DNA of 64,000 nt from Mitsuaria sp. WAJ17 (GCF_014174515.1 NZ_JACJUG010000002.1:1-64000); one strand, 5' to 3'. Shown: positions 32,259-42,579, counted from the first letter of the stretch. A program made the numbers and translations. Notes: generated by a model from the sequence alone, not told the origin.

Positions 32259-33404
32259 ATGCTTGAGGCCGCGCCCCGCCTCAGCCTGGTGGCCGGCGAG
32301 GCCTCCGGCGACCTGCTCGGTGGCCTGCTGCTGGCGGGCCTGCGCGAGCGCTGGCCGGGCCTGCAGGCGGCTGGCATTGGTGGCCCGCGCATGGCCGCGC
32401 AGGGCTTCGAGGCCTGGTGGCCGCATCACAAGCTCTCGGTCTTTGGCTATGTCGATGCACTGCTGCATCTGCGCGAGATCCTCGGGATCCGCAAGGCCCT
32501 GGGCGAGCGCCTGCTGGCGGATCCGCCGCGCGCCTTCATCGGCATCGATGCCCCCGACTTCAACTTCGCGCTGGAAGCGAAGCTCAAGGCCGCGGGCATC
32601 AAGAGCATCCATTTCGTCTGCCCCTCGATCTGGGCCTGGCGCGCCGAGCGCGTGAACAAGATCCGCGCATCGACGGACCATGTGCTGTGCCTCTTTCCCT
32701 TCGAGCCGGCGCTGCTGGCCGAGGCCGGCATCGCGGCCAGCTATGTGGGCCATCCGCTGGCGGACGTCATTCCCCTGGAGCCGCCCCAGTCCGCTGCTCG
32801 TGCCAGGCTGGGGCTGGACGAGGGGGACGCGGTCGTGGCCCTGCTGCCGGGCAGCCGCAAGAGCGAGATCCGCTACATCGCCGAGCCCTTGCTGCAGGCG
32901 GCCGTGCTGATGAGCCGGGTCCGGCCGGAGCTTCGCTTCGTGATGCCGGTGGTGCCCGGACTGCAGGACCTGGTTCGGCCTCTGGTCCGCAAGCACGCCG
33001 CAGGGCTGGACCTGCAGCTGCTTGACGGCCAGTCGCACGAGGCGCTGGCCGCCTGCGACATCACGCTGGTGGCCAGCGGCACGGCCACGCTGGAGGCTGC
33101 GCTCTTCAAGCGCCCCATGGTGATCGCATACCGCCTGCATGCGCTGAACTGGTGGCGCATCAAGGGCAAGCGCCTGCAACCCTGGGTGGGCCTGCCCAAT
33201 GTGCTGGCCGGGCGCTTCGTCGTGCCCGAGCTGCTTCAGGACGACTGCACGCCAGAGGCGCTGGCCCGCGAAGGCCTGGCCTGGCTGGACGATGCGCCGC
33301 GCCGCGAGGCGGCGGTCAAGACCTTCCACCAGCAACACGAGACCCTGCGCTGCAACACCGCGCAGCGGGCGGCCGATGCCATCGCGCAAGTCCTCGCGTC
33401 CTGA
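32259..33404 (+). CDS. lpxB: Lipid-A-disaccharide synthase LpxB
   Basis: 381-aa family-19 glycosyltransferase joining UDP-diacylglucosamine and lipid X. Conserved [15 protein letters not shown] at the N-terminus, [34 protein letters not shown] and [18 protein letters not shown] are all visible. The 3' end overlaps the probable rnhB start by 29 bp. Confidence 0.96.
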   Translation: MLEAAPRLSLVAGEASGDLLGGLLLAGLRERWPGLQAAGIGGPRMAAQGFEAWWPHHKLSVFGYVDALLHLREILGIRKALGERLLADPPRAFIGIDAPDFNFALEAKLKAAGIKSIHFVCPSIWAWRAERVNKIRASTDHVLCLFPFEPALLAEAGIAASYVGHPLADVIPLEPPQSAARARLGLDEGDAVVALLPGSRKSEIRYIAEPLLQAAVLMSRVRPELRFVMPVVPGLQDLVRPLVRKHAAGLDLQLLDGQSHEALAACDITLVASGTATLEAALFKRPMVIAYRLHALNWWRIKGKRLQPWVGLPNVLAGRFVVPELLQDDCTPEALAREGLAWLDDAPRREAAVKTFHQQHETLRCNTAQRAADAIAQVLAS

Positions 33405-34002
33405 GCCCCCGCACCAGCTGGGCCTGCTGTGGGACACGCCGGGCCTGACGGCCGGCGTGGACGAGGCCGGCCGTGGCCCGCTGGCCGGCCCGGTGGTGGC
33501 CGCGGCCGTCATCCTGGATGACGAACATCCCATCGCCGGCCTGGCCGATTCCAAGGTGCTCAGCGAGAAGCGCCGCGAGCAGCTCTTCGACGAGATCCGT
33601 GCCAAGGCCCTGTGCTGCTGCATCGCCGAGGCCAGCGTCGAGGAAATCGACGAGCTCAACATCCTGCAGGCAACGATGCTGGCCATGCGCCGTGCCGTCG
33701 AGGGCCTGCGCCTGAAGCCCGCCAAGGTGCTGGTGGACGGCAATCGCCTGCCCACGCTCAAGATTCCCGCCGAGGCCATCGTCAAGGGCGATGCCAAGGT
33801 GAAGGCCATCTCGGCAGCGTCCATCCTCGCCAAGGTCCATCGTGACCGCCTGTGCCGCCAATGGCATGCCAGCCATCCCGAATACGGCTTCGCCGGTCAC
33901 AAGGGCTATCCCACCGCCGAGCACCTGCAGGCCCTGCGCGAGCATGGCCTGACCCCCTGGCACCGCCGCAGCTTCGGCCCCGTGAAAGCACTCCTCGAAT
34001 GA
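33376..34002 (+). CDS. rnhB: Ribonuclease HII
   Basis: 208-aa enzyme that removes ribonucleotides from RNA-DNA hybrids. Catalytic motif [26 protein letters not shown], and [16 protein letters not shown] identify it; the C-terminus has [14 protein letters not shown] chose ATG 33376, inside the lpxB 3' end, because the family core begins about 22 residues later; the frame is open as far as 33199 but that part is lpxB sequence. The end overlaps the methyltransferase start (ATGA). Confidence 0.94.
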   Translation: MPSRKSSRPEPPHQLGLLWDTPGLTAGVDEAGRGPLAGPVVAAAVILDDEHPIAGLADSKVLSEKRREQLFDEIRAKALCCCIAEASVEEIDELNILQATMLAMRRAVEGLRLKPAKVLVDGNRLPTLKIPAEAIVKGDAKVKAISAASILAKVHRDRLCRQWHASHPEYGFAGHKGYPTAEHLQALREHGLTPWHRRSFGPVKALLE

Positions 34003-34778
34003 AGCCCCAGCTCCAGCACATCAGCGCCCGCGACAACCCCAAGCTGCAGCGTCTGCGCAAGCTGGCGCAGGAGGCCAGCGCCTATCGCAAGCTCGGCAGC
34101 GTCTGGCTGGAGGGGGACCACCTCGCGCGGGCGGCCCTGCAGCGGGGCTGCACGCCGTCCATGGCCGTGATCACCGAGGGCGCCTGCCAGGACCCCGTGC
34201 TGTTGGCGCTGGCCGAGCACGCGCCGCTGGTGCTGGTGGTCAGCGAGGCCCTGTTCCAGGGCCTCAGCGGCCTGGAGAGCCCGGCCCGCATGGGCTTCGA
34301 GATGGCCCTGCCGTCGGACGCCGTCCTGCAGCCGGGCGTGGACACCGTGGTGCTGGACCGCCTTCAGGACGCCGGCAATGTGGGCACCATTCTTCGCAGC
34401 GCCGCTGCCATGGGCTTTCGCCAGATCGCCGCGCTCAAGGGTACGGCGGCCCTGTGGTCGCAGAAGGTGCTGCGCGCCGGCATGGGCGCGCACTTCGGAC
34501 TGCGCCTGGTCGAGGGCCTGCAGCCGGCCGACCTCGATCGCCTGCTGCTGCCCCTGATCGCCACCAGCTCGCATGCCGACGAGCCGCTCCATCGTGTGCA
34601 GCTGCCCAGCCCCTGCGCCTGGGTCATGGGCCACGAAGGGCAGGGCGTGCAGCCCGAGCTGATGCGGCGCTGCACGCTGACCGTGGGCATCCCCCAGCCC
34701 GGCGGCGAAGAGTCGCTCAACGTGGGCAGCGCCGCCAGCATCTGCCTCTACGAAAGCGCGCGCCAACGATTGCTCTGA
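33999..34778 (+). CDS. SPOUT-class RNA 2'-O-methyltransferase (TrmH/RlmB family)
   Basis: 259-aa protein with an N-terminal L30e-like substrate-binding domain ([26 protein letters not shown]) and a C-terminal SpoU domain. The three SPOUT motifs are present: [32 protein letters not shown] and [17 protein letters not shown]. Whether the target is rRNA or tRNA cannot be read from the sequence. It overlaps rnhB by four bases and ends the long plus-strand series. Confidence 0.88.
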   Translation: MKPQLQHISARDNPKLQRLRKLAQEASAYRKLGSVWLEGDHLARAALQRGCTPSMAVITEGACQDPVLLALAEHAPLVLVVSEALFQGLSGLESPARMGFEMALPSDAVLQPGVDTVVLDRLQDAGNVGTILRSAAAMGFRQIAALKGTAALWSQKVLRAGMGAHFGLRLVEGLQPADLDRLLLPLIATSSHADEPLHRVQLPSPCAWVMGHEGQGVQPELMRRCTLTVGIPQPGGEESLNVGSAASICLYESARQRLL

Positions 34779-34813
34779 GCTTCCCCTACGCGCCTCGCGC
34801 CCTTGCAGAGCAC

Positions 34814-34836
34814 ACCGGGCCGGTCGCCCGGTCCTT
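34814..34836 (+). terminator. Possible terminator after the methyltransferase gene
   Basis: ACCGGGC and GCCCGGT pair across a 5-nt loop, 35 bp after the stop. It lacks a real T-run, so termination is uncertain. The rest of the 185-bp convergent gap (34779-34963) shows nothing else. Confidence 0.4.
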
Positions 34837-34963
34837 CGATAGGCACAAACGCCAGGGGGGCACGCACGTCGGCACGGCTGCGTTGCAGCGGGCCCTTCCT
34901 TGTTGCTGATGCGTGCATGTCAGTTCGGAGCTTGCTTCCCACGAATCACGCGGGTCTTGCCGA

Positions 34964-35785
34964 TCAGTAGATCAGTCGGTCCGGGCGAATGTCCCGGAGG
35001 ATGGTCGTCGCGATCTCCTCGATGGACTTGTGCGTCGAGGACAGCCAGGAAATGCCCTCGCGCTTCATCATGGTCTCGGCCTCGTTGACCTCGTAGCGGC
35101 AGTTGAGGATGTCGGCGTACTTGCTGCCCGGGCGGCGCTCATTGCGAATCTGGGAGAGGCGTTCCGGGTCGATGGTCAGGCCGAAGCACTTGCGCTTGTG
35201 CGGGCTCAGCGTGGAGGGCAGCTTGCCGCGCTCGAAGTCCTCGGGGATCAGCGGGTAGTTGGCGGCCTTGATGCCGTGCTGCATGGCCAGGTACAGCGAG
35301 GTGGGCGTCTTGCCGCAGCGGCTCACACCCACGAGGATGACATCGGCGGTGTCCAGGTTCTTGGCCGACTGCCCGTCGTCATGGGCCAGGGAGAAGTTGA
35401 TGGCCTCGATGCGGTCGTGATATTCCTGGCTCTTGGCCACGTCCGAGAAGCGGCCCACCCGGTGGTTGGACTTGACCTGCAGCTCTTCCTCGAGTGGCGC
35501 GATGAAGGTGCCGAACATGTCCAGCAGCAGGCCCTTGCACTGCGCGCGGACCACCTCCAGCACCTCGGTATTGACCAGGGTGGCGAAGACGATGACGCGC
35601 TGGCCTTCGCTATCGCACAAGTCATTGATCTCGCGAACGACCTGTCTGGCCTTGTCGGCCGTGTCGATGAAGGGGCGGCGCACATGGCGCGGCTTGCCGC
35701 CGAACTGCGCCAGGATCGAGTTCCCGAAGGTTTCTGCAGTGATCCCGGTGCCGTCCGAGACGAAATACACGGTGCGATTGGGCAT
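34964..35785 (-). CDS. ppsR: PEP synthase regulatory protein (bifunctional kinase/pyrophosphorylase, PpsR)
   Basis: 273-aa DUF299 protein that inactivates PEP synthase by ADP-dependent phosphorylation and reactivates it by phosphate-dependent removal. The start is RTVYFVSDGTGITAETFGNS, and the P-loop-like GVSRCGKTPTSLYLA lies near residue 150. I chose ATG 35785 because GGAG stands 9 nt upstream; the frame continues to TTG 35803. It is transcribed divergently from its target gene ppsA, the classic arrangement. Confidence 0.95.
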   Translation of the reverse strand: MPNRTVYFVSDGTGITAETFGNSILAQFGGKPRHVRRPFIDTADKARQVVREINDLCDSEGQRVIVFATLVNTEVLEVVRAQCKGLLLDMFGTFIAPLEEELQVKSNHRVGRFSDVAKSQEYHDRIEAINFSLAHDDGQSAKNLDTADVILVGVSRCGKTPTSLYLAMQHGIKAANYPLIPEDFERGKLPSTLSPHKRKCFGLTIDPERLSQIRNERRPGSKYADILNCRYEVNEAETMMKREGISWLSSTHKSIEEIATTILRDIRPDRLIY

Positions 35786-35819
35786 GTCCTGTTTCTCCGG
35801 CAAACCTGGTTTCGTGGTG

Positions 35820-35849
35820 TTCCATCATAGAAGCTGATGCCCGTAGAAT
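35820..35849. promoter_or_regulatory. Divergent promoter region ppsR/ppsA (tentative)
   Basis: On the plus strand TTCCAT (35820-35825) and TAGAAT (35844-35849) are 18 bp apart and could drive ppsA. On the minus strand TATGAT (plus 35824-35829) could be the ppsR -10. The two would overlap. The rest of the 274-bp gap shows no clear operator. Confidence 0.35.
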
Positions 35850-36059
35850 CGGCCGCATTCGATCGCTGGAAATGCCACACCCTAGCGCCATGCCGCCGTT
35901 CCTCCTCCAAGCAGAATTCAGAAATGGTGGAGCCGCGCATGCCTTTCCCTGGGTGAAGTTCGCTGCCAGTGCTGCGCCGAAGGACGCGCCGCTCGCCACC
36001 CGCGAGCCCGCTGCGCCCGGCGTGGGAGCCCCGGTTTCACAACATCACGGAGTTTTCCC

Positions 36060-38468
36060 ATGTCCTCTCGCTTCGATGCGGCCGCCCTGGTCGTCCCGTT
36101 TGAGAATCTGAGAATGAGCGACGTCGAGGTCGTTGGCGGCAAGAACGCCAGCCTCGGCGAAATGATCTCGCAGCTCGCCGCCTCCGGCGTGCGCGTGCCC
36201 GGCGGCTTTGCCACCACGGCCCATGCCTTCCGCGAGTTTCTGAAGTTCCAGGGCCTGGATGCGCGCATCCAGAAGCGCCTGGCCGACCTCAACACCGACG
36301 ACGTTCGCGCCCTGGCCGAGGCCGGTGCCGAGATCCGCGGCTGGGTCGAGGCCCAGCCCTTCCCGGCGGACCTGGAAGCGGCGATCCGCACGTCCTTTGC
36401 CGCGCTGACGGCCGACAACCTCGAGGCGACCTTCGCCGTGCGCTCCTCCGCTACCGCCGAGGACCTGCCCGACGCCTCCTTTGCCGGCCAGCAGGAGACC
36501 TTCCTGAACGTGCATGGCATCGAGGAAGTGCTGCACAAGATGAAGGAGGTCTTCGCCTCCCTCTACAACGATCGCGCCATCAGCTACCGCGTGCACAAGG
36601 GCTTCGAGCACAGCGAGGTGGCCCTGTCCGCCGGCGTGCAGCGCATGGTGCGCTCCGACCTCGGCTCGGCCGGCGTCATGTTCACCATCGACACCGAGTC
36701 CGGCTTCAAGGACGTGGTCTTCATCACCTCCAGCTACGGCCTGGGTGAGACCGTCGTGCAGGGCGCCGTCAACCCCGACGAGTTCTACGTGCACAAGCCG
36801 GCGCTGGCCAAGGGCAAGTTCGCCGTCATCCGCCGCAACCTGGGCTCCAAGCTGATCCGCATGGAGTTCAGCACGCCCGAGGAAAAGGCCGCGACCAAGA
36901 AGCTGGTCAAGACCGTGGACACCGCGCCCGAGCAGCGCAACCGCTACTCGCTGAACGATGACGAGGTCACCGAGCTGGCCAAGTACGCGCTGATCATCGA
37001 GCAGCACTACCAGCGCCCGATGGACATCGAGTGGGGCCGCGACGGCATCGACGGCAAGCTCTACATCCTGCAGGCCCGCCCCGAGACCGTGAAGAGCCAG
37101 GCCGACGGCCAGGTTGAGCACCGCTACAAGCTCAAAGGCCACAGCGTGGTGCTGGCCGAGGGGCGCGCCATCGGCCAGAAGATTGGCACCGGCCCCGTGC
37201 GCCTGGTCCACAACATCTCCGAGATGGAGCGCGTGCAGCCCGGCGACGTGCTGGTTACCGACATGACCGACCCCAACTGGGAGCCGGTGATGAAGCGCGC
37301 CAGTGCCATCGTCACCAACCGCGGCGGCCGCACCTGCCACGCGGCCATCATCGCCCGCGAGCTGGGCATCCCGGCCGTGGTGGGCTGCGGCGACGCCACC
37401 GAAAAGCTCAAGGACGGCCAGCTGGTCACCGTGGCCTGCTCGGAAGGCGATACCGGCCACATCTACGATGGCCTGCTCGAGACCGAGATCACCGAGGTGC
37501 ACCGCGGCGAGATGCCCTACTGCCCCGTCAAAATCATGATGAACGTGGGCAACCCGCAACTGGCCTTCAACTTCGCCCAGATGCCCTCCAGCGGCGTGGG
37601 CCTGGCCCGCCTCGAGTTCATCATCAACAACAATATCGGCGTCCACCCCAAGGCCATCCTGGACTATCCGAACATCGATGCCGACCTGAAGAAGGCCGTC
37701 GAGTCGGTGGCCCGTGGTCACGCCTCGCCGCGTGCCTTCTACGTGGACAAGCTGGCCGAGGGTATTGCCACCATCGCCGCCGCCTTCTTCCCGCGCCCGG
37801 TGATCGTGCGCCTCTCCGACTTCAAGAGCAATGAGTACCGCAAGCTGATCGGTGGCTCACGCTATGAGCCGGATGAAGAGAACCCCATGCTGGGCTTCCG
37901 CGGCGCCTCGCGCTACATCAGCGGCGAGTTCTCCGACGCCTTCGCCATGGAGTGCGAGGCCCTGAAGCGCGTGCGCAATGACATGGGTCTCACCAACGTC
38001 GAGATCATGGTGCCCTTCGTGCGTACCGTGCGCCAGGCCGAGCGGGTGGTCGCCATGCTGGCCGAGCGCGGCCTCAAGCGCGCCGCCGCCGGCGGCACTG
38101 ACGGCCTGCGCCTGATCATGATGTGCGAGGTGCCCAGCAACGCCATCCTGGCCGAGCAGTTCCTGGAGCACTTCGATGGCATGTCCATCGGCTCGAATGA
38201 CCTCACCCAACTGACCCTGGGTCTGGACCGCGACTCCGGTCTGGAGCTGCTGGCCGGTGACTTCGACGAACGCGATTCCGCGGTGAAGGCCCTGATCTCC
38301 CGCGCTATCACCGCCTGCCGCGCGACCGGCAAGTACATCGGCATCTGCGGCCAGGGCCCCAGCGACCATCCGGACTTTGCGGACTGGCTGGCGCAGGAGG
38401 GCATCGTCTCGATGTCGTTGAACCCGGACAGCGTCATCGAGACCTGGCAGCGCTTGTCCAAGCGTTGA
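36060..38468 (+). CDS. ppsA: Phosphoenolpyruvate synthase
   Basis: 802-aa enzyme converting pyruvate, ATP and water to PEP, AMP and phosphate for gluconeogenesis. The N-terminal ATP-grasp domain starts [16 protein letters not shown] and has [20 protein letters not shown]; the swivelling domain carries the phospho-His in [21 protein letters not shown]; the C-terminal TIM barrel holds [20 protein letters not shown] and the end motif [18 protein letters not shown] with [14 protein letters not shown]. Regulated after translation by PpsR encoded next door. A terminator-like palindrome follows at 38487. Confidence 0.97.
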   Translation: MSSRFDAAALVVPFENLRMSDVEVVGGKNASLGEMISQLAASGVRVPGGFATTAHAFREFLKFQGLDARIQKRLADLNTDDVRALAEAGAEIRGWVEAQPFPADLEAAIRTSFAALTADNLEATFAVRSSATAEDLPDASFAGQQETFLNVHGIEEVLHKMKEVFASLYNDRAISYRVHKGFEHSEVALSAGVQRMVRSDLGSAGVMFTIDTESGFKDVVFITSSYGLGETVVQGAVNPDEFYVHKPALAKGKFAVIRRNLGSKLIRMEFSTPEEKAATKKLVKTVDTAPEQRNRYSLNDDEVTELAKYALIIEQHYQRPMDIEWGRDGIDGKLYILQARPETVKSQADGQVEHRYKLKGHSVVLAEGRAIGQKIGTGPVRLVHNISEMERVQPGDVLVTDMTDPNWEPVMKRASAIVTNRGGRTCHAAIIARELGIPAVVGCGDATEKLKDGQLVTVACSEGDTGHIYDGLLETEITEVHRGEMPYCPVKIMMNVGNPQLAFNFAQMPSSGVGLARLEFIINNNIGVHPKAILDYPNIDADLKKAVESVARGHASPRAFYVDKLAEGIATIAAAFFPRPVIVRLSDFKSNEYRKLIGGSRYEPDEENPMLGFRGASRYISGEFSDAFAMECEALKRVRNDMGLTNVEIMVPFVRTVRQAERVVAMLAERGLKRAAAGGTDGLRLIMMCEVPSNAILAEQFLEHFDGMSIGSNDLTQLTLGLDRDSGLELLAGDFDERDSAVKALISRAITACRATGKYIGICGQGPSDHPDFADWLAQEGIVSMSLNPDSVIETWQRLSKR

Positions 38469-38486
38469 GGGGCGCTTGAGTTGAAT

Positions 38487-38510
38487 CAGAGGGCCCCGCG
38501 GGGCCCTCTG
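38487..38510 (+). terminator. Terminator-like palindrome after ppsA
   Basis: A perfect 24-bp palindrome (CAGAGGGCCCCG and its complement) lies 19 bp after the ppsA stop and is followed by TCTTGTC, a poor T-run. It probably ends the ppsA transcript, which would separate the symporter gene. Confidence 0.6.
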
Positions 38511-38591
38511 TCTTGTCCGGTCCGACTCGCCGACACTCGGCCGGGTTGATCTTGATGCGGCCGCCGGCCGCGCTCGCGCATCATTGCTGCC

Positions 38592-40658
38592 ATGCCTTCG
38601 CGCCCCTTGTTGCCACGCCTGAACCGCATCTACGCGGGCTTCACGCTGGGCTTCGTGCTCTTCGTCGCCCTGCTCGCGCTGCTTGAGCAGGGGGGCATGC
38701 CCAAGAGCTGGATCGGCTTCAGCTTCCTGGCGGTGACTGTGCTGGTCTATGCGGGCATCGGCATCATCTCCCGCACCACGGACCCGGAGGAGTACTTCGT
38801 GGCCGGGCGCCGCGTGCCGGCCTTCTACAACGGCATGGCGGCCGGGGCGGACTGGATGAGCGCCGCCTCCTTCATCGGCATGGCCGGCACGCTGTACCTC
38901 AGCGGCTACGGCGGCCTGGCCTTCGTGCTGGGCTGGACGGGCGGCTTCTGCCTCGTGGCCCTGTTGCTGGCGCCTTACTTGAGACGGCTGGGGCAGTTCA
39001 CCATCCCCGACTTCCTGGGTCAGCGCTACGACAGCCAGTGGGTCCGCCTCTTGGGGGCCGCCGCGGCCATCGTCATCTCCTTCATCTACGTCGTGGCCCA
39101 GATCTACGGCGTGGGCCTGATCACCACGCGGCTCACCGGGCTGACCTTCGAGATCGGCGTCTTCGTGGGTCTGGGCGGCGTGCTGGTGTGCTCTTTTCTG
39201 GGGGGCATGCGGGCGGTGACCTGGACACAGGTGGCGCAGTACATCGTGCTGATCCTGGCCTATCTCGTGCCTGTGGTCTGGCTCTCGGTCAAGCAGACGG
39301 GGGTGCCCGTCCCGCAGGCGGTCTACGGCTACCAGGTGCAGCGCATCACCGAGCGCGAGCAGGAACTGGTGCGCGACCCAGGCGAGACCTCGGTGCGCGA
39401 GTTCTTCGCCAGCCGAGCCCGCGACTACGAGCGCAAGCTCCAGGACCCCGAACAAGCCCTGGCGCGCGAGCGTGCCGAGGCCTCGCGGCGCATTGCCGAG
39501 CTCAAGGCCCGCGAGGCCACGCTGGCGCAGATCCAGCAGGCCGAGAAGCAGCGCGCCGCCCTGCCCAAAACGCCCGCCGAGGCCGAGGAGCGCTGGACCC
39601 GCGCCCGCCAGCAGGATGAACACCTGGCCCGACCCCTGGCCGGCATGCCGCCCCACGCCCAGCCCTTCGCGGGCAAGCCCGACGGCACGCTGGATGAGCG
39701 CGAGGAATTCGATCGCTCGCGCCGCAACTTCCTGGCCTTGGTCTTCTGCCTGGCCGTGGGCACCGCAGGGCTGCCGCACATCCTGATCCGCTACCACACC
39801 ACGGCCACGGTGCGCGAAGCGCGCTACTCGGTGGCCTGGTCCCTGTTTTTCATCGCCTTGCTCTACTTCACTGCGCCGGCCCTGGCGGTGATGGTCAAGT
39901 ACGAAATCTTCAACGGGCTGATCGGCACACCCATCGCGGAGCTGCCCGGCTGGATCGGGCAGTGGATGCGCGTGGATCCGGCCCTGCTGTCCATCACTGA
40001 CGTCAATGGCGACGGCATCCTGCAGCTGGCCGAGCTGCGCATCGGCGGGGACATCATCATGCTGGCCACGCCGGAGCTTGCGGGGCTGCCTTATGTGATC
40101 TCGGGCATGGTGGCCGCAGGCGGCCTGGCCGCGGCGCTATCCACGGCGGATGGCCTGCTGCTGACCATTTCCAGCGCACTGACGCATGATGTCTACTACC
40201 GCGGCGTGAACCCGCGCGCCTCGGCGACCCGGCGCGTGACCCTCTCCAAGGCCCTGCTGCTGGCCACGGCGCTCAGCGCAGCGGCCATTGCCTCGCAGAA
40301 GCCCGCAGACATCCTCTTCATGGTGGCCGCTGCCTTCTCCCTGGCCGGGGCGACCCTGGTGCCGCCCCTGGTGCTGGGTATCTTCTGGGGCCGAGCCAAC
40401 AAGCAGGGCGCCCTGGCCGGCATGCTGACCGGCCTTTGCGTGACCGTGTACTACATGGTCCATGCCAGCGCCATGCTGCGTGCCAGCCTGGGCGTGCCCG
40501 GGCCGGCTCAGACCTGGTGGGGCATCCAGCCCATCTCGTCGGGCCTGTTCGGCATCCCGGCCGGCGTGCTCGTCATGCTGCTGGTGAGCTGGCTCACGCC
40601 TGCGCCCAGCCAGCAGGTGCGCGAGCGCATCGCTCTGCTGCACCAGCCGCCGCCTTGA
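38592..40658 (+). CDS. Sodium:solute symporter (SSS family, VC_2705-like / ActP-related)
   Basis: 688-aa multi-spanning membrane protein. The early [20 protein letters not shown] and [19 protein letters not shown] are typical of SSS transporters of the acetate permease branch; the substrate is not certain. Between about residues 250 and 370 it carries a charged coiled-coil insert ([14 protein letters not shown] onward). At residues 470-481 [12 protein letters not shown] fits the canonical EF-hand calcium loop. [25 protein letters not shown] follows in the core. From memory both insert and loop occur in relatives, so they are not new here. No partner DUF4212 small-subunit gene is adjacent. Confidence 0.85.
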   Translation: MPSRPLLPRLNRIYAGFTLGFVLFVALLALLEQGGMPKSWIGFSFLAVTVLVYAGIGIISRTTDPEEYFVAGRRVPAFYNGMAAGADWMSAASFIGMAGTLYLSGYGGLAFVLGWTGGFCLVALLLAPYLRRLGQFTIPDFLGQRYDSQWVRLLGAAAAIVISFIYVVAQIYGVGLITTRLTGLTFEIGVFVGLGGVLVCSFLGGMRAVTWTQVAQYIVLILAYLVPVVWLSVKQTGVPVPQAVYGYQVQRITEREQELVRDPGETSVREFFASRARDYERKLQDPEQALARERAEASRRIAELKAREATLAQIQQAEKQRAALPKTPAEAEERWTRARQQDEHLARPLAGMPPHAQPFAGKPDGTLDEREEFDRSRRNFLALVFCLAVGTAGLPHILIRYHTTATVREARYSVAWSLFFIALLYFTAPALAVMVKYEIFNGLIGTPIAELPGWIGQWMRVDPALLSITDVNGDGILQLAELRIGGDIIMLATPELAGLPYVISGMVAAGGLAAALSTADGLLLTISSALTHDVYYRGVNPRASATRRVTLSKALLLATALSAAAIASQKPADILFMVAAAFSLAGATLVPPLVLGIFWGRANKQGALAGMLTGLCVTVYYMVHASAMLRASLGVPGPAQTWWGIQPISSGLFGIPAGVLVMLLVSWLTPAPSQQVRERIALLHQPPP

Positions 40659-40751
40659 GCTCGGACCGCCAGGCGGGCGCCACGGGGCCGGCCCTGTGTG
40701 CGGGGGCGGGTCTCGTCACTCAGGCCGCTGATCTTGCCGAATGGACAGCAT

Positions 40752-40781
40752 TTGGTAAGTGCCGCATTTTGCGGCTACAAT
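40752..40781 (+). promoter_or_regulatory. Promoter of the rpsF-priB-rpsR-rplI operon
   Basis: TTGGTA (40752-40757) and TACAAT (40776-40781) are 18 bp apart. The spacer contains a hairpin, GCCGC-ATTTT-GCGGC (40761-40775). The position, ~100 bp before rpsF in the 224-bp gap after the symporter gene, fits a sigma-70 promoter; the rest of the gap shows no other feature. Confidence 0.55.
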
Positions 40782-40882
40782 CGCGGGCTTTCCCTTGCCG
40801 GACCCAGAGAAGACGCTGGGGTTCGGCTTCCTCAGCCAGGCTGCCATCTCGGGAGCTCGGCTGGAATCCACAAGGAGTGTTT

Positions 40883-41239
40883 ATGCGTCACTACGAGATC
40901 GTTCTGCTGATCCATCCGGATCAAAGCGAACAGGTTCCGGCCATGCTGGAACGTTACAAGGGCCTGATCACCACCGGTGGTGGTGTGGTTCACCGTGTCG
41001 AAGATTGGGGCCGCCGTCAACTGGCTTACCTGATCCAGAAGCTGGCCAAGGCGCACTACCTGTGCCTGAACATCGAATGCAGCAAGGAAACCCTGGCTGA
41101 GCTCGAAACCGGCTTCCGCTTCAACGATGCCGTGCTGCGCCACATGACCGTGGTCAAGAGCAAGGCCGAGACCGCTCCCTCCGTCATGATGAAGGCGGTC
41201 GAGCGCGAGGAAGCCCGCAAGGCTCCTCAGGAAGCCTAA
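40883..41239 (+). CDS. rpsF: 30S ribosomal protein S6
   Basis: 118-aa small-subunit protein, starting [16 protein letters not shown], with the conserved [20 protein letters not shown] and [17 protein letters not shown] at 40872-40877 gives a strong ribosome-binding site for ATG 40883. First gene of the rpsF-priB-rpsR-rplI operon. Confidence 0.97.
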   Translation: MRHYEIVLLIHPDQSEQVPAMLERYKGLITTGGGVVHRVEDWGRRQLAYLIQKLAKAHYLCLNIECSKETLAELETGFRFNDAVLRHMTVVKSKAETAPSVMMKAVEREEARKAPQEA

Positions 41240-41276
41240 GCCCCAGGCTCTGTCGCGAGCCGTACCCGCGTCTGCA

Positions 41277-41573
41277 GTGAATCAGCTATTGCTCACCGCG
41301 CAGGTACAGGAAGTCGGTTTGATCCGCTACACCCCCGCTGGCATGCCGGCCCTGGATTTCAGCCTCAAAGCCGAATCCGAGGTTCAGGAAGCCGGAAGGC
41401 CCCGCAAGGTCTCCCTGGAGATCCGGGCGGTGGTGATCGGAGAGATCGTCAAGCGCATCCAGACGCTCGGCATCGGAGGTCAAGCCCGCTTCAGCGGCTT
41501 CCTCAGCGCCCAGCGCAACGGCCGTGGAACGTTGTTCCATGTCACCGCCCTGGATGAGGCTCGTAGCGCCTGA
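41277..41573 (+). CDS. priB: Primosomal replication protein N (PriB)
   Basis: 98-aa single-OB-fold protein that helps PriA restart stalled forks. NQLLLTAQVQEVGLIRYTPAG and RAVVIGEIVKRIQTLG match the family, which is derived from SSB. GTG start at 41277. Placement between rpsF and rpsR is typical for beta- and gammaproteobacteria and supports the call. Confidence 0.92.
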   Translation: MNQLLLTAQVQEVGLIRYTPAGMPALDFSLKAESEVQEAGRPRKVSLEIRAVVIGEIVKRIQTLGIGGQARFSGFLSAQRNGRGTLFHVTALDEARSA

Positions 41574-41608
41574 TTCGTATCCGGATTGAATAGTTAAGAG
41601 GTCACACT

Positions 41609-41899
41609 ATGCCCCCAGCACGTGGTAAGGGTCGGTTCTCCAAGGACCGCAAGCCCAAGCGCAACCAACAATCGCTGCTGTTCCGTCGCAAGCGTTTCTG
41701 CCGCTTCACCGTCGCCGGTGTCGAGCAGATCGACTACAAGGACGTGGACACGCTGCGTGATTTCATCGCTGAAAACGGCAAGATCACGCCCGCTCGCCTG
41801 ACCGGCACGCGCGCCTTCTTCCAGCGTCAGCTGACCGTCGCCATCAAGCGCGCCCGTTTCCTGGCTCTGCTGCCCTACAGCGACCAGCACAAGGTTTGA
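41609..41899 (+). CDS. rpsR: 30S ribosomal protein S18
   Basis: 96-aa small-subunit protein. The conserved [20 protein letters not shown] and [20 protein letters not shown] are intact. It binds S6, encoded by rpsF in the same operon. Confidence 0.97.
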   Translation: MPPARGKGRFSKDRKPKRNQQSLLFRRKRFCRFTVAGVEQIDYKDVDTLRDFIAENGKITPARLTGTRAFFQRQLTVAIKRARFLALLPYSDQHKV

Positions 41900-41913
41900 G
41901 GAGTTAAGACACC

Positions 41914-42366
41914 ATGCAAGTGATCCTGCTTGAAAAGGTGGCCAACCTCGGCAACCTGGGTGACATCGTCAAGGTCAAGGACGGCTACGCCCGCAACTTC
42001 CTGATCCCGACCCGCCAGGCACGCCGTGCCACCGAGGCCGCGATCAAGGAATTCGAAGCCAAGCGCGCCGAGCTGGAGAAGGCTGCTGCTGAAAAGCTGG
42101 CCGCCGCCCAAGCCCTGGGTGAAAGCCTGACCGGCAAGACCATCCGCATCAGCCAGAAGGCTGGCGTGGACGGCCGCCTGTTCGGTTCCGTCACCAATGC
42201 TGACGTCGCTGACGCCCTGAGCAAGTCCGGCTTTGCTGTGATCAAGGCTCAAGTGCGCATGCCTCATGGGCCGCTGAAGGCCGTGGGCGAGTTCCCCGTG
42301 AACGTCGCTGCCCACACCGACGTGGTCGTGGAAATCACCGTCCAGGTGGTGGCCGAGGCCGAATAA
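41914..42366 (+). CDS. rplI: 50S ribosomal protein L9
   Basis: 150-aa large-subunit protein with the signature [32 protein letters not shown], a long central helix and a C-terminal rRNA-binding domain ([18 protein letters not shown]). GAGGAG lies 12 nt before the ATG. Last gene of the operon; a terminator follows. Confidence 0.97.
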   Translation: MQVILLEKVANLGNLGDIVKVKDGYARNFLIPTRQARRATEAAIKEFEAKRAELEKAAAEKLAAAQALGESLTGKTIRISQKAGVDGRLFGSVTNADVADALSKSGFAVIKAQVRMPHGPLKAVGEFPVNVAAHTDVVVEITVQVVAEAE

Positions 42367-42417
42367 GCCTTCGCCAAATCCTGATTGTGCGGCGCCTCGC
42401 GTGCTGCACAATCTCCG

Positions 42418-42448
42418 AAGCCGACAGCCTTCCTGGCCGTCGGCTTTT
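42418..42448 (+). terminator. Rho-independent terminator after rplI
   Basis: AAGCCGAC and GTCGGCTT pair around a ~14-nt loop and are followed by TTTT, 51 bp after rplI. The T-run overlaps the -35 of the next promoter. Confidence 0.85.
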
Positions 42449-42475
42449 GTCATTTTGGGGGCTGTCAGTTATACA
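42447..42475 (+). promoter_or_regulatory. Sigma-70 promoter of dnaB
   Basis: TTGTCA (42447-42452), 17-bp spacer, TATACA (42470-42475): five of six and four of six matches to consensus. It sits directly on the tail of the rplI terminator and would start transcription near 42482, about 100 nt before the dnaB ATG. Confidence 0.72.
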
Positions 42476-42501
42476 GGGCTGCCCCCATGTCATGCACAGA
42501 C

Positions 42502-42510
42502 TTGTCCACA
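42502..42510 (+). promoter_or_regulatory. DnaA-box-like site in the dnaB leader
   Basis: TTGTCCACA differs from the strong DnaA box TTATCCACA at one position. It lies ~20 bp downstream of the predicted dnaB transcription start. A single box may be chance. Confidence 0.3.
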
Positions 42511-42579
42511 GCTTCGCGCCGCCGCCGGCCGTGAAGCCAGGCAGCTGGGCAAGGCAGAGCCACAGACCGACGCAGTTTC

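Noticed and set aside
42462..42476. CTGT...ACAG palindrome overlapping the dnaB -10, like a LexA box
   Set aside because: The spacing is 7 instead of 8 bp and the flanks are not symmetrical, unlike the near-perfect box at 44045.
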